Origin: Rudaea sp. 3F27F6
Lineage (GTDB): Bacteria > Pseudomonadota > Gammaproteobacteria > Xanthomonadales > Rhodanobacteraceae
Direction of reading: 5' to 3'
Assembly: GCF_005503555.1 (NCBI RefSeq)
Contig: NZ_SCNG01000001.1
Location: forward strand, 1,612,001-1,676,000
DNA: 64,000 nt
Shown here: positions 28,131 to 36,950 of the stretch, in pieces
Layout: each line of letters starts with the position of its first letter
Numbering within the stretch: the stretch's first letter is position 1
Program-made: the position numbers and the translations under genes
Notes under the pieces: model-generated
Seen by the model: only the letters and a program-made list of their open reading frames with translations
What the model was told of the DNA's origin: nothing
Databases searched by the model: none

Positions 28131-28283
28131 GTTGGCCACGGATTAACGCGGAAGGACATGGATAAAAGCTGCTGGACCGAGGGGATTCGTGACGCGGCAT
28201 GCGCAGGAGCTCAGTTGCGCCAACCCCGGCGTTGTCTTTCGCTCTTATCCGTGTCCTTCCGTGTTGATCCGTGTCGAAAAACG
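28131..28283. repeat. CACGGAT-family palindromic repeat (copy 5, diverged)
   Basis: The left arm GGCCACGGATTAACGCGGAAG and the right arm CTTCCGTGTTGATCCGTGTC lie about 100 bp apart between yajQ and the ankyrin gene. The spacer is unrelated to those of the other copies. It is the most diverged member of the family in this window. Confidence 0.75.
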
Positions 28284-28285
28284 CC

Positions 28286-31200
28286 CTAGCGCTGCGCAGC
28301 CGGCTGACCCGGCAGCGGCATCGCACCCGGCAAACGCACGGTCAATTCGGCAGCGACGTCGATAAAGCCGAGCAGATCCGCGACTTCACGCGGCGTGCGC
28401 CCCATCGAATCGGCCGCTTCCGGATCGGCGCGCGCGGCGAGCAGTGCGCGTGCGGGCAGGATCAAGCCATGCATCGCGCAGGCATGCAGCGGCGAGACAC
28501 CGCGATCGTCCTGCAGGTTGACGTCGGCACGGCCGACGAGGAACAGCGAGAGCAGCGACTGCAGATGCTGCTGATCGCCGACGCTGCGCGGTTCGGCGCG
28601 CGCGCCGAGCAGGATGTGCAGGGCGCTGTCGCCGCGATCGTCGCAGGCGTCGAGTTCGGCGCCCTTGCCGACCAGTAGTTCCAGCGTCTGCCGTGCGCGT
28701 GCGGTGTCGCGGTGGGCGAAGGCGAACTGGGCCGCGGCATGCAGCGGCCGCGTGCCGTGCTCGTCCTGCGCATTGGCGTCAGCGCCACGCGCAAGCAGGG
28801 CCGCGACGATGTCGGGATAGCCCAGGGCTGCGGCGATCATTAGCACGGTACCGCCGCCCGGCATGCGCTGATCGACAGTCACGCCGCGCTCGAGCAAGGC
28901 TTCGACCACGTTCTGACGGCGCGCGCTGACCGCCGCGGACAACGGCGTCGCGCCGCTCACAGTGGTCTGCGCGACATCGGCGCCGCGTTCCAGCAGCAGC
29001 TTGACGATATCGGCGCGACCCGCGCCGGCGGCGCGCATCAGGGCGCTGGCGCCCTTTGCATCGTGCGCATCGACGGGGAAACCGAGATCGATGAGCTTCG
29101 CCACCGCGGCCGCGTCGCCGAGCTGCGCGGCCGCAGGCAGGTCGGCCGCACGCAGCGCGCGCTTGGGCAACTTCCACTCGGCCCAATCGAACCAGGCGCG
29201 CAGACTGGACTGCGGCGAACCGAGTGCGAGGCCAAGCGGTGTTTCGCCGTTGGCCGCGGCGAGTTCCGGATCGGCGCCGGCGCGGATCAGCGCGCGTGTC
29301 GTGGCATCGGCAAGCGAGGCGGGCAAGGCGAAGGCGGCGAACAGCGGCGAACGCCCGTGGCGATCGCGCAGGTTCGGGTCGACGCCGCGCGCGAGCAGGG
29401 CCTGCGCCACGCTCGCGCTGCCACCGGCGACGGCGCGCGCGAGCGGCGTTTGCCGGTTCGCGTCCGCGGCGAAGATGTCCGCGCCGCGCTCGATCATGGT
29501 GAGGGCGAGTGCTTCGAGTTCTTCGCGTCGTTCGGGATAGCGCGCAATCGCGTCGAACAGGGGGTCGAGCATGCCGACGCCGGTGACCTGCGCGCCCGCA
29601 TCGACGAGCTCGCGCAGCGCGGCCAAACTGGTCGGCAACTGCACCAGCAGCGCGCCAGCCAAGGACAGGCCGCCGGGCAGACATGCGTTCGGATCGAGAC
29701 CGTGGTCGATCAGCCACGCTCGCGCAGCGGGATCGCCATGCGCGGCAAGATCGAAGAACAACTGCGCGCGCTGCGCCATCGGCCAACCGCGCTGTGCCTC
29801 GGCGAAGCTGTCGGCAATCTGCCAGTGGCCGAAGCGCAGCGCATCGAGCAGGTGCGCGGGCGAATCCTCGCGCGCCGACGCCGCAGGCGCCGAAGAAGTG
29901 TCGACGTTGGCGGGCAAGACGTAGCCGGGATCGAGCAGGGCGACGATGCTCCAGCGGCCCGCCGCGGCGGCGAAATCGACCGCGCGCCTGCCGTCTGCCG
30001 TCGCCGTGTCGCGTGATGCGCCGAGCGCGAGCAGGCGATCGACGAAGGCGTCGTCGGCATTGATCGACTCGGCCGCGAACATCAGCGCGGTGCGCCCGGT
30101 ATGGTCCGCCTGTTCGAGCACCGGCGCGTTCGCGCCGAGCACGTCGAGCGCCTCGTCGGCACCGGCAATCGCGGCTTCCATCAAGGCGGTGACGCCGAGC
30201 GCGTCGGTCGCGCCGATCGCCGCACCGGCCTTGAGCAGGACCGTGGCGATATGCGCATTGTCGTGCTGCGCGGCGACCGCGAGAGCGGCGCGGCCGTGGC
30301 CGTCGGTGGCATCGACGCGCGCGCCGCGCTTGAGCAACAGCTTGACCGTGTCCGTGTTGTCGTCCGGCGCAGCGGCGGCGGCGATAAGGGCAGGCAAAGC
30401 CGCTTCGATTTCGACGTCGGCGCGGCGTTCAAGCAGGAAACGCGCGAGATCGCCGCGGCCCAACGCGCAGGCGATCGCGAGCGGCGTATAGCCCTCGCGA
30501 TTGACCGCATCGATCGGCGCCGACGCATCGCAAAGCAGCGCGGCGACGGTCGGTTCGGCCGCGCGCACGGCGAAGTGCAGCGGCGTGTTGCCGTCGGCAT
30601 CGACACAATGCGGATCGGCACCGTTGGTCAGCAGGGTGATCACGACATCGGGCCGGCCCTGGTAGCTGTCGCGCGTCGCCGCGATCAGCGGCGCCAGGCC
30701 CGCGTGCATGCGGTTGATGTCGGCGCCCTTGGCGATCAATGCGCGCAATAGAGCGAGATCCTGAGCGACGCAGGCGAGGACGATGACCGAACGCTGGTCG
30801 CGATCGCCGGGCGCCGGCACGAAGTTCGGATCGGCGCCTTGAGCGAGCGCGCCGAGCGCGGCCTTGCCCTGGCAGCCGCGCGCATGCCGCAGCAAGGCGG
30901 CGTCGAGCTCGGCCTGATCTATTGGCGCGGGCGGCGGAGCCGACGCCTCGGCGGGAGCAGAAACGGCCTCAGGCTCCGCCCAGGTCGGCTCGCGCTTCTG
31001 CACCGCGTCGCGGCGTCCACGGGTGCGGCGCATCAGATCGCGCTGGGCGAGCAAAGCACCGAAGCTCGCGCGGACAATGAGCCAGTGCGCGAGCGGCGCG
31101 CACACCAACGCATAGACGGCGAGCGCGATCAGACGCGTAGTTTCGTCCAGCTCGATGCCGATTTCGGCGATCGCGAATGCGCCGAAGGTCAGCACGAACA

Positions 31201-31729
31201 AGGACAGCGAGACGACCAGCCCTTGCGGGAAGAACAGGTCTTCGCGCCCGGTGAGGCGGTGGGCCAGATCGACGCTGCGCTCGATCGTTGCGGGCATGCC
31301 GCCCGGTTTGCGCGCCGGGAACAAGTCATCGAACAGCGGCGCGAGCCCGAACGCCGGCCACGCGCGCCACGGCGCGAGCAGTAGCACGAACACGGCGGCC
31401 GACAGCAGCAATGCCGCGGCCAGAGAGGCGCTGCCGAGGATCAGGCGCGAAGGAAAGAACGCGACGAGGGCGAAGACCGCCGCATACGCCGCCAGCAGAA
31501 CGAAGTACGCGACGGCGCCCGGTGCGAGTTTCGATGCGAACGACGTCTTGCGTCCCCGATGCAGCGCATGCGTGACCGCCGCCATGGTCAGCGCATTGCC
31601 GACGATCAGGGCCAGCGCGATCGCGGGATGACGAACGAAAGCGGCGAGCGAAAAGACGGCCAGCGCCGGCAGGAAACAGGCAAGATCGAAAAAGAAGTTT
31701 TGCGGGCGCCCTGGCCGGGGTTTCGACAT
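28286..31729 (-). CDS. large membrane-anchored ankyrin-repeat protein
   Basis: 1147 aa. About five or six hydrophobic segments in the first 230 residues (for example LACFLPALAVFSLAAFV, VAYFVLLAAYAAVFALVAFF in parts) are followed by a short Pro/Glu-rich linker. Then come roughly twenty ankyrin repeats (pattern DADGNTPLHFAV, DGHGRAALAVAA, DEHGTRPLHAAA) reaching the C-terminus. ATG 31729 is preferred over an upstream GTG. Ankyrin arrays mediate protein binding, presumably on the cytoplasmic face. No enzymatic domain is seen. The partner is unknown. Confidence 0.85.
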   Translation of the reverse strand: MSKPRPGRPQNFFFDLACFLPALAVFSLAAFVRHPAIALALIVGNALTMAAVTHALHRGRKTSFASKLAPGAVAYFVLLAAYAAVFALVAFFPSRLILGSASLAAALLLSAAVFVLLLAPWRAWPAFGLAPLFDDLFPARKPGGMPATIERSVDLAHRLTGREDLFFPQGLVVSLSLFVLTFGAFAIAEIGIELDETTRLIALAVYALVCAPLAHWLIVRASFGALLAQRDLMRRTRGRRDAVQKREPTWAEPEAVSAPAEASAPPPAPIDQAELDAALLRHARGCQGKAALGALAQGADPNFVPAPGDRDQRSVIVLACVAQDLALLRALIAKGADINRMHAGLAPLIAATRDSYQGRPDVVITLLTNGADPHCVDADGNTPLHFAVRAAEPTVAALLCDASAPIDAVNREGYTPLAIACALGRGDLARFLLERRADVEIEAALPALIAAAAAPDDNTDTVKLLLKRGARVDATDGHGRAALAVAAQHDNAHIATVLLKAGAAIGATDALGVTALMEAAIAGADEALDVLGANAPVLEQADHTGRTALMFAAESINADDAFVDRLLALGASRDTATADGRRAVDFAAAAGRWSIVALLDPGYVLPANVDTSSAPAASAREDSPAHLLDALRFGHWQIADSFAEAQRGWPMAQRAQLFFDLAAHGDPAARAWLIDHGLDPNACLPGGLSLAGALLVQLPTSLAALRELVDAGAQVTGVGMLDPLFDAIARYPERREELEALALTMIERGADIFAADANRQTPLARAVAGGSASVAQALLARGVDPNLRDRHGRSPLFAAFALPASLADATTRALIRAGADPELAAANGETPLGLALGSPQSSLRAWFDWAEWKLPKRALRAADLPAAAQLGDAAAVAKLIDLGFPVDAHDAKGASALMRAAGAGRADIVKLLLERGADVAQTTVSGATPLSAAVSARRQNVVEALLERGVTVDQRMPGGGTVLMIAAALGYPDIVAALLARGADANAQDEHGTRPLHAAAQFAFAHRDTARARQTLELLVGKGAELDACDDRGDSALHILLGARAEPRSVGDQQHLQSLLSLFLVGRADVNLQDDRGVSPLHACAMHGLILPARALLAARADPEAADSMGRTPREVADLLGFIDVAAELTVRLPGAMPLPGQPAAQR

Positions 31730-31896
31730 TACCGTTGCGGTCTGCGATTGAGGAAAACGGCGCGAGTATACCGGCAAACCCGGCACCGTCTGTTAGCCGC
31801 GCGTGAGATTCGTCGCGCCGACACTTTGGCCGCAGATCGTTGCAGAATACCGGCTCAATCCCGGATCGAACCCGATCGCTCCCGCCAGGACTCCCG

Positions 31897-33204
31897 ATGA
31901 TCCTCCGCCACCTCGCCTTGATCCTCGCCGCCTCGTTCGCAGGCGCCGTTCCGCTCGCCGCGCAGGAAGCCGCAAAAACCAAATTCGACGCGCCCGCGCC
32001 GACGCCGCCGTTCACCGATTTTCGCTACGAGGCGCCGGGCACCACACGCAAGATCACCCCGGCCGATCTGCCGGTGCCGTACGCGACGCAATCGGTCGGC
32101 AACGGCCCGCGCATGGTGCCGCGACCCGCGAATGCGTGGCCGAAGGCACCGCCGGGATTCAAGGTCGAGCTGTTCGCGAACGACCTGAAGAATCCGCGCC
32201 AGATTCGCCGCGCACCGAACGGCGATATTTTCGTTGCCGAGACTGCCGCGGGACGCGTCCGCGTGCTGCGCGGGATCGGCGCGGACGGCAAGCCAAAGCA
32301 GACGGAAATCTTCGCGACCGATCTGAATGCGCCTTTCGGCATCGCCTTCTATCCGCCGGGCACCGATCCGCAATGGATCTACATCGGCAACACCGATGCC
32401 GTCGTGCGTCTGCCTTATCGCAACGGCGACCTCAAGGCGCGCGGCAAGCCCGAGAAGCTCGCCGACCTGCCGACCGGCGGCCATTCGACGCGCGACGTCG
32501 TGTTCTCGGCGGACGGCAAGCGCATGTTCGTCGCGGTCGGTTCGCGCTCCAACGTCGACGATCCGGACACCACGCCAGAGGAAAAGCTGCGCGCGAATAT
32601 ATTGGTATACAAGCCCGACGGCAGCGAGCGAAAAGTATTCGCCTGGGGCATCCGCAATCCGGTCGGTCTGGCCATAGACCCACAATCGGGCGACTTGTGG
32701 ACCTCGGTCAACGAGCGAGACATGCTCGGCGACAACCTCGTGCCCGACTACATCACCCGCGTGCAGGAGGGCGGTTTCTACGGCTGGCCGTGGTGGTACA
32801 TCGGCGCAAACCAGGACCCGCGCCTCGCCGGCAAGCGCGCCGACCTCAAGGACAAGGTCATCGTGCCCGACGTGCTTCTGCAGCCACACAATGCCTCGCT
32901 CGGCCTGGCCTTCTACGACGGCAAGCAGTTTCCATCCGAATACGCAGGCGACGTCTTCGCCGCCGAGCACGGCTCGTGGAACAAGGCCGCACGCGCCGGC
33001 TACGAAGTGATCCGCGTACCGCGCCACGGCACTGCGAAGGCAAGCGGCGAGTATCAGGATTTCCTCACCGGCTTCGTCCTCGACGACGGCACGGTCTGGG
33101 GCCGCCCGGTCGGCGTCGCCGTCGCCACCGACGGCTCGCTGCTCGTCACCGACGACGGTTCGGGCTCGATCTGGCGCGTGAGCTACGCCAAGGCGAAAGA
33201 CTAG
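31897..33204 (+). CDS. PQQ-dependent sugar dehydrogenase (sorbosone dehydrogenase type)
   Basis: 435 aa. A signal peptide ends near 'PLAAQE', so it acts in the periplasm. The six-bladed beta-propeller of the GSDH/sorbosone dehydrogenase family is marked by GFKVELFANDLKNPRQIRRAP, GGHSTRDVVFSADGKRMFVAVGS, WGIRNPVGLA and EGGFYGWPWWYIG (shown in short pieces). It would oxidise a sugar or aldose with PQQ as cofactor; the substrate is not predictable. ATG 31897 follows AGGA. No PQQ biosynthesis gene is in the window. Confidence 0.85.
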   Translation: MILRHLALILAASFAGAVPLAAQEAAKTKFDAPAPTPPFTDFRYEAPGTTRKITPADLPVPYATQSVGNGPRMVPRPANAWPKAPPGFKVELFANDLKNPRQIRRAPNGDIFVAETAAGRVRVLRGIGADGKPKQTEIFATDLNAPFGIAFYPPGTDPQWIYIGNTDAVVRLPYRNGDLKARGKPEKLADLPTGGHSTRDVVFSADGKRMFVAVGSRSNVDDPDTTPEEKLRANILVYKPDGSERKVFAWGIRNPVGLAIDPQSGDLWTSVNERDMLGDNLVPDYITRVQEGGFYGWPWWYIGANQDPRLAGKRADLKDKVIVPDVLLQPHNASLGLAFYDGKQFPSEYAGDVFAAEHGSWNKAARAGYEVIRVPRHGTAKASGEYQDFLTGFVLDDGTVWGRPVGVAVATDGSLLVTDDGSGSIWRVSYAKAKD

Positions 33205-33304
33205 GCGGCGCGGACAAGGAATTTCGCGATCGGGATTTTGAGACCCGCCTTGAAGTCGCAAGACTAGGCACGCACGAGCACTTCGCCTAACATGCTCGCC
33301 GTCC

Positions 33305-33629
33305 GGGCCTATAGCTCAACGGTTAGAGCAGAGGACTCATCGAAAGGTGCCGCCGCGCGGAAACGCGCGGACGGGAACGGGATGAATTCAGGGAAACCGC
33401 AGCGGTTCGGCCGGCGGCAATCCTGAGCCAAGCCGGCGGTGCACCGCCGGAAGGTGCAGAGACTACCTGAGGGCTGCAAGTGCCCTTCATAACAGGCTTA
33501 GAGCGTCCCGCACCCCACCAGCTTCGAGTCGCCTCGAAGCTGCGGGTGAAGAGATAGTCCGCGCCGAACGGAAACGTTCGGAACACGCGAATCCTTTGGT
33601 TCTAGGTTCGAATCCTAGTGGGCCCACCA
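33305..33629 (+). tRNA. tRNA-Ile (CAU anticodon, lysidine type) interrupted by a group I intron
   Basis: The exons are 33305-33340 and 33590-33629. Joined, they form a full cloverleaf: acceptor GGGCCTA/TGGGCCC, D-stem GCTC/GAGC, anticodon stem GAGGA/TCCTT with loop CTCATAA (anticodon CAT), T-stem CTAGG/CCTAG with loop TTCGAAT, and encoded CCA end. The 8-nt D-loop and TTTGG after the anticodon stem resemble tRNA-Ile2, read by TilS-made lysidine, rather than elongator tRNA-Met, though tRNA-Met is not excluded. It lies at the left edge of the accessory region. Confidence 0.9.
33341..33589 (+). ncRNA. ORF-less group I intron (IC3-like) in the tRNA-Ile anticodon loop
   Basis: 249 nt inserted between anticodon position 36 (T) and A37. 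The last exon base is T (for the U-G pair with GGTG as internal guide) and the last intron base is G (omega-G). Core elements can be traced: P element AATTCAGGGAAACC (33385-33398), Q AATCCTGAGCC (33419-33429, pairing TCAGG/CCTGA as P4), R GGTGCAGAGACTA (33453-33465) and S GAAGAGATAGTCC (33548-33560), with GACTA/TAGTC as P7. The size and core strongly resemble the Azoarcus tRNA-Ile intron. No homing endonuclease is encoded. Confidence 0.9.
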
Positions 33630-33665
33630 AATAAGCTTCACCCAAGACTTTTGTGGGTGAAAGCA

Positions 33666-33692
33666 TAGTTTGGCCGTTTTGGCCAAACTATC
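33666..33692. repeat. short perfect inverted repeat after the tRNA
   Basis: ATAGTTTGGCC (33666-33676) and GGCCAAACTAT (33682-33692) around GTTTT. A third partial copy, CATAGTTTGGCC, follows at 33707. It could terminate the tRNA transcript or mark an element edge; neither is shown. Confidence 0.55.
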
Positions 33693-33786
33693 CTTGCAAT
33701 GCAAGCATAGTTTGGCCACGGATCGATCCAGAAAGGTTAGGCTCCAATCCACCGCCCGCTTCAGCGCGGCATAGGCAACAAAGCCG

Positions 33787-34215
33787 TCAGGTCACCTCCT
33801 CAAGGCGCGCCGCAGCCTCGCGCTTGCCCATCTTCCGCAGCGCGGCGATGGCAGGCAACTGGGAGCGCCGTGGCGTAGATCGTTTCGTCTCCCACGCATA
33901 GACCGATTGCCCACTGACCCCGAGCAACTTCGCGGTCTGCTCCGCCGAAAGGCCGAGCTTCTTTCTCAGAGTCTTGAACCCATCCGCGCGGAAGCGCAGC
34001 GCGGTATCGGGTTCGGCGGCGACCGTAGCGGTCTTCTTCAGCTGCTTATTCTGGGCTTTGGTTGTGCGCTCCAGGGCAACAACTTGGCGCTTGAGCGTCG
34101 CAATGTCACGGCGGTAGCTCGCGGCCGCCTTGTGTAGGGCGGTGGTGTGCTGCTTAATTTCACGTCGCGCCAGACGACTGATTTCCTGTTTAAGAATGTA
34201 GCCAATATTGGGCAT
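33787..34215 (-). CDS. coiled-coil protein with C-terminal XRE-type helix-turn-helix
   Basis: 142 aa. The first two thirds are a charged helix with Lys/Arg and heptad-like spacing (ASYRRDIATLKRQVVALERT). The C-terminal third is an HTH: GFKTLRKKLGLSAEQTAKLLGVSGQSVYAWE, cited here as LRKKLGLSAEQTAKLLGVSG followed by QSVYAWE. It is likely a DNA-binding regulator acting as a dimer through the coil. It is the first gene of the island after the tRNA, on the opposite strand. The target is unknown. Confidence 0.8.
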   Translation of the reverse strand: MPNIGYILKQEISRLARREIKQHTTALHKAAASYRRDIATLKRQVVALERTTKAQNKQLKKTATVAAEPDTALRFRADGFKTLRKKLGLSAEQTAKLLGVSGQSVYAWETKRSTPRRSQLPAIAALRKMGKREAAARLEEVT

Positions 34216-34395
34216 AAGCGCTCACGATCAGGAATGTCACTATCAGTATAAAAGAACCCGCCAATCGACAGAGTGCTTAAATTCCTAGCATCTATGCGAC
34301 ACCCGATCGAATGCATCGCACGATCGATCCGTGACGACCAGTTCGCCACCCAGCATGATCAGCCGCGACTCTGCGTCGACTGGCGGAAACCGACC

Positions 34396-34566
34396 GATTC
34401 TGTTGAAAAACTCGGCCACCAAATTTTTCAGCGAAAAAGTTGGGCCTTGAGAAGCGCTCTTGAACGAAATTTACGCGCTCAACCTGACGTAGAAGCCTTC
34501 TCATGGCCCCCACTTTTCGTTACGAATCTGCCTTTCCGGAAGACCACCGAGTTTTTCAACAGAATC
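34396..34566. mobile_element. 171-bp MITE with terminal inverted repeats and 4-bp target duplication
   Basis: The left end GATTCTGTTGAAAAACTCGG (34396-34415) and the right end, whose complement reads GATTCTGTTGAAAAACTCGG (34547-34566), are perfect 20-bp inverted repeats. Both ends are flanked by GACC (34392-34395 and 34567-34570), which looks like a target-site duplication. The interior has no transposase. The termini resemble those of several IS families; the driving transposase is not in the window. The rest of 34216-34845 has no credible gene. Confidence 0.85.
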
Positions 34567-34845
34567 GACCCAAAGCGGACATTCGGTGTCTCAGAAACTA
34601 TGGCCGTCCATTCCGTCTAAAACCTCCGCGCCCATCCGAGTCAATCAGTAAGAGTAACCCCCGCTTCCGATTGTGCGAGCGCGTGGGCAACGTAGTTGAA
34701 TCCAAGATCTAAAGTGGACCGCTGCTGGCTAGTGAGCCGAAGTTTGAATAGTGTGACCACAAAGGGCCACGATAAGTGGTGCCATCCGGCTGGCTTTGGA
34801 ACGATAGTCTCATCCTGTGAGCCTCGATCGACTAGGATCCTTGCA

Positions 34846-36306
34846 ATGCGCTTCGATTACGCCACCATAGAAATGCTGCGCCAGCACCATCCGGCGTGGC
34901 GGCTATTGCGCGCCGACCACGCGGCGCTTCTGGCCAGTTTTCTGCACCGAATTTTCGTGGCACCAAACATGCGTAATATCGCCCAGGCCGATCTGGTGGA
35001 AGCCCTCGAGGATGAGCTGTTCGATCTACGTGAGCAGCTAGGCAACGACGCGTTCCCGAAGACGGCCCTGCAGTATCTCGACGATTGGGCGGCCAATGAC
35101 AAGGGCTGGTTGCGCAAGTTCTACGGACCCGGTTCGGATGAACCGCAGTTCGATCTGACTCCCCCCGCCGAAAAGGCGATCCTCTGGCTCGGCACGTTGG
35201 GCGAACGCGGCTTCGTCGGTACCGAATCGCGCCTACTGACCCTGTTCGAACTGCTGCGACAGATCAGCGAGGGCACCCAGACCGATCCGGCGGCGCGGGT
35301 AGCGGAACTGCAGCGGCGTCGCGCCGAGATCGACACTGAGATCAGTCAAGTACTGGGTGGATCTCCACCGCTGCTGGACGATACGGCGGTGCGCGATCGC
35401 TTCCAGCAGTTCCTGCAGCTGGCACGTGAGCTGCTGGGCGATTTTCGCGAAGTCGAGCACAACTTCCGCGAGCTCGACCGGCGGGTCCGCGAGCGCATCG
35501 CGCTCTGGGAAGGTGGCAAGGGCGCGCTTCTGGAAGATGTCATGGGCGAACGTGATGCCATCGCCGAGTCCGATCAGGGACGCAGCTTCCGTGCGTTCTG
35601 GGACTTCCTCATGTCCAGCCGCCGACAGGAAGAGCTGTCCGAGTTGCTGGAACGAGTCCTGACCCTGCCGGCGGTGAACGAACAGCAGCCGGACACGCGG
35701 TTGCGGCGCGTGCACTACGACTGGCTGGAAGCCGGCGAACACACACAACGCACCGTCGCCGAACTCAGTCGTCAGTTGCGCCGCTTTCTCGATGACCAAG
35801 CCTGGCTGGAGAACCGCCGCATCATGGACCTGCTGCATTCAATCGAGGCCCATGCCCTGGCACTGCGTGATGGGCCGCCTGCCGACGTGACCATGCACAT
35901 CGACGGCACCGCTGCCTCGATTGAACTGCCGATGGAGCGGCCGCTGTACACGGCCGCCCTGCAACCCAAGATCGTGGACGTGGTGCTGAAAGCCGACGGC
36001 GCGGACGTGGACGATGCCGCGCTGTATGCGCAGGTCTTCGTGGACAAGGCCCGGCTGGTCCGCCACATCCGCCATGCGTTGCACGGGCGCAGCCAGATCA
36101 CGCTGGCCGAACTGGTCCGGATGCAGCCTATGCAGCAAGGCCTAGCCGAGCTGGTCGCCTATCTGCAACTGGCCGACGATGGCTTTCGGAGCACAGTCGA
36201 CGAGCACGTGCACGACCCGGTGGCCTGGGAAGGCCTGGATGCCGGGGGCCGCCCCTATCATCGCCAGGCCCGCCTGCTGCGGGTGATCTTTCTGGGGGCC
36301 GCATGA
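34846..36306 (+). CDS. jetA: Wadjet type I JetA (DUF3375, kleisin-like subunit)
   Basis: 486 aa. It starts MRFDYATIEMLRQHHPAWRLLRADHAALLASFL (first 20 residues typical of DUF3375) and continues with long helical, Gln/Arg/Glu-rich segments. In Wadjet/MksF-type complexes this protein is the kleisin that links the SMC-like dimers. ATG 34846 follows TAGGATCC; an in-frame upstream start is rejected. The next three genes overlap in order jetB-jetC-jetD, so the operon is intact. It acts against plasmids by topology sensing and cleavage. Confidence 0.92.
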   Translation: MRFDYATIEMLRQHHPAWRLLRADHAALLASFLHRIFVAPNMRNIAQADLVEALEDELFDLREQLGNDAFPKTALQYLDDWAANDKGWLRKFYGPGSDEPQFDLTPPAEKAILWLGTLGERGFVGTESRLLTLFELLRQISEGTQTDPAARVAELQRRRAEIDTEISQVLGGSPPLLDDTAVRDRFQQFLQLARELLGDFREVEHNFRELDRRVRERIALWEGGKGALLEDVMGERDAIAESDQGRSFRAFWDFLMSSRRQEELSELLERVLTLPAVNEQQPDTRLRRVHYDWLEAGEHTQRTVAELSRQLRRFLDDQAWLENRRIMDLLHSIEAHALALRDGPPADVTMHIDGTAASIELPMERPLYTAALQPKIVDVVLKADGADVDDAALYAQVFVDKARLVRHIRHALHGRSQITLAELVRMQPMQQGLAELVAYLQLADDGFRSTVDEHVHDPVAWEGLDAGGRPYHRQARLLRVIFLGAA

Positions 36307-36950
36307 TGATGGACAACTCGTCCGCCTCGCTTGCCGGCGATGACTTGCCCGTGCTGGCGGTGAAGCTGCTCAAGGGTGTGCTCTACCAGGAATCCGATCC
36401 GCAGCTATGGGGTAGCCTGCTCGGATTGCAGTCGCAGGTACGCGACTACCTCTCAGTGCTGGGGCTGGAGCTAATTCTGGACGAAGCCGAAGGCTACGCC
36501 TTCTTGCGGTCACGACGTGCCCCCGAGGCCGACAATGGCATTGCCGACCCGATTCCAAGACTGGTGGCACGCCGGCAGCTGTCGTTTCCCGTCAGCCTGC
36601 TGCTCGCCTTGCTGCGCCGCAAGCTGGCCGAAGCCGATGCTAGTGGCGGCGATACCCGGCTCGTGCTCACACTTGAGGAAATCGTTGAGATGGTGCGGGT
36701 ATTTCTGCCCCCCTCGAGCAACGAAGCGCGGGTACTCGACCAGCTCGAAATCCATCTGGGCAAAATCGCGGACCTTGGCTTCTTGCGCCGCATGAAGCCA
36801 GCTGCGGGACAGGGCGGGTCGCAACCTGCGTTGTATGAGGTACGCCGCATCCTCAAGGCATTCGTGGATGCGCAGTGGTTGGCGGACTTCGATGCGCGCC
36901 TGGCGGCGTATCGGGCGCAAATAGGGGGGGGCGAGGATGAACCGGGTTGA
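36303..36950 (+). CDS. jetB: Wadjet type I JetB (DUF4194, KITE-like subunit)
   Basis: 215 aa. It starts by overlapping the jetA stop (ATGATGATGG; any of three ATGs may be used). The winged-helix-like sequence LAVKLLKGVLYQESDPQLW, followed by RDYLSVLGLELILDEAEGYAFL (quoted in two parts), matches DUF4194. JetB bridges the kleisin and the SMC-like ATPase. Its end overlaps jetC by 14 bp. Size and position match type I Wadjet loci. Confidence 0.92.
   Translation: MMMDNSSASLAGDDLPVLAVKLLKGVLYQESDPQLWGSLLGLQSQVRDYLSVLGLELILDEAEGYAFLRSRRAPEADNGIADPIPRLVARRQLSFPVSLLLALLRRKLAEADASGGDTRLVLTLEEIVEMVRVFLPPSSNEARVLDQLEIHLGKIADLGFLRRMKPAAGQGGSQPALYEVRRILKAFVDAQWLADFDARLAAYRAQIGGGEDEPG

Noticed and set aside
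33341-33589. Homing endonuclease inside the group I intron
   Set aside because: The intron is 249 nt and lacks any ORF with LAGLIDADG, HNH or GIY-YIG motifs.
34273-34620. 115-aa plus-strand ORF in the MITE region
   Set aside because: It runs through the inverted repeats of the MITE and its translation has no domain; coding is unlikely.
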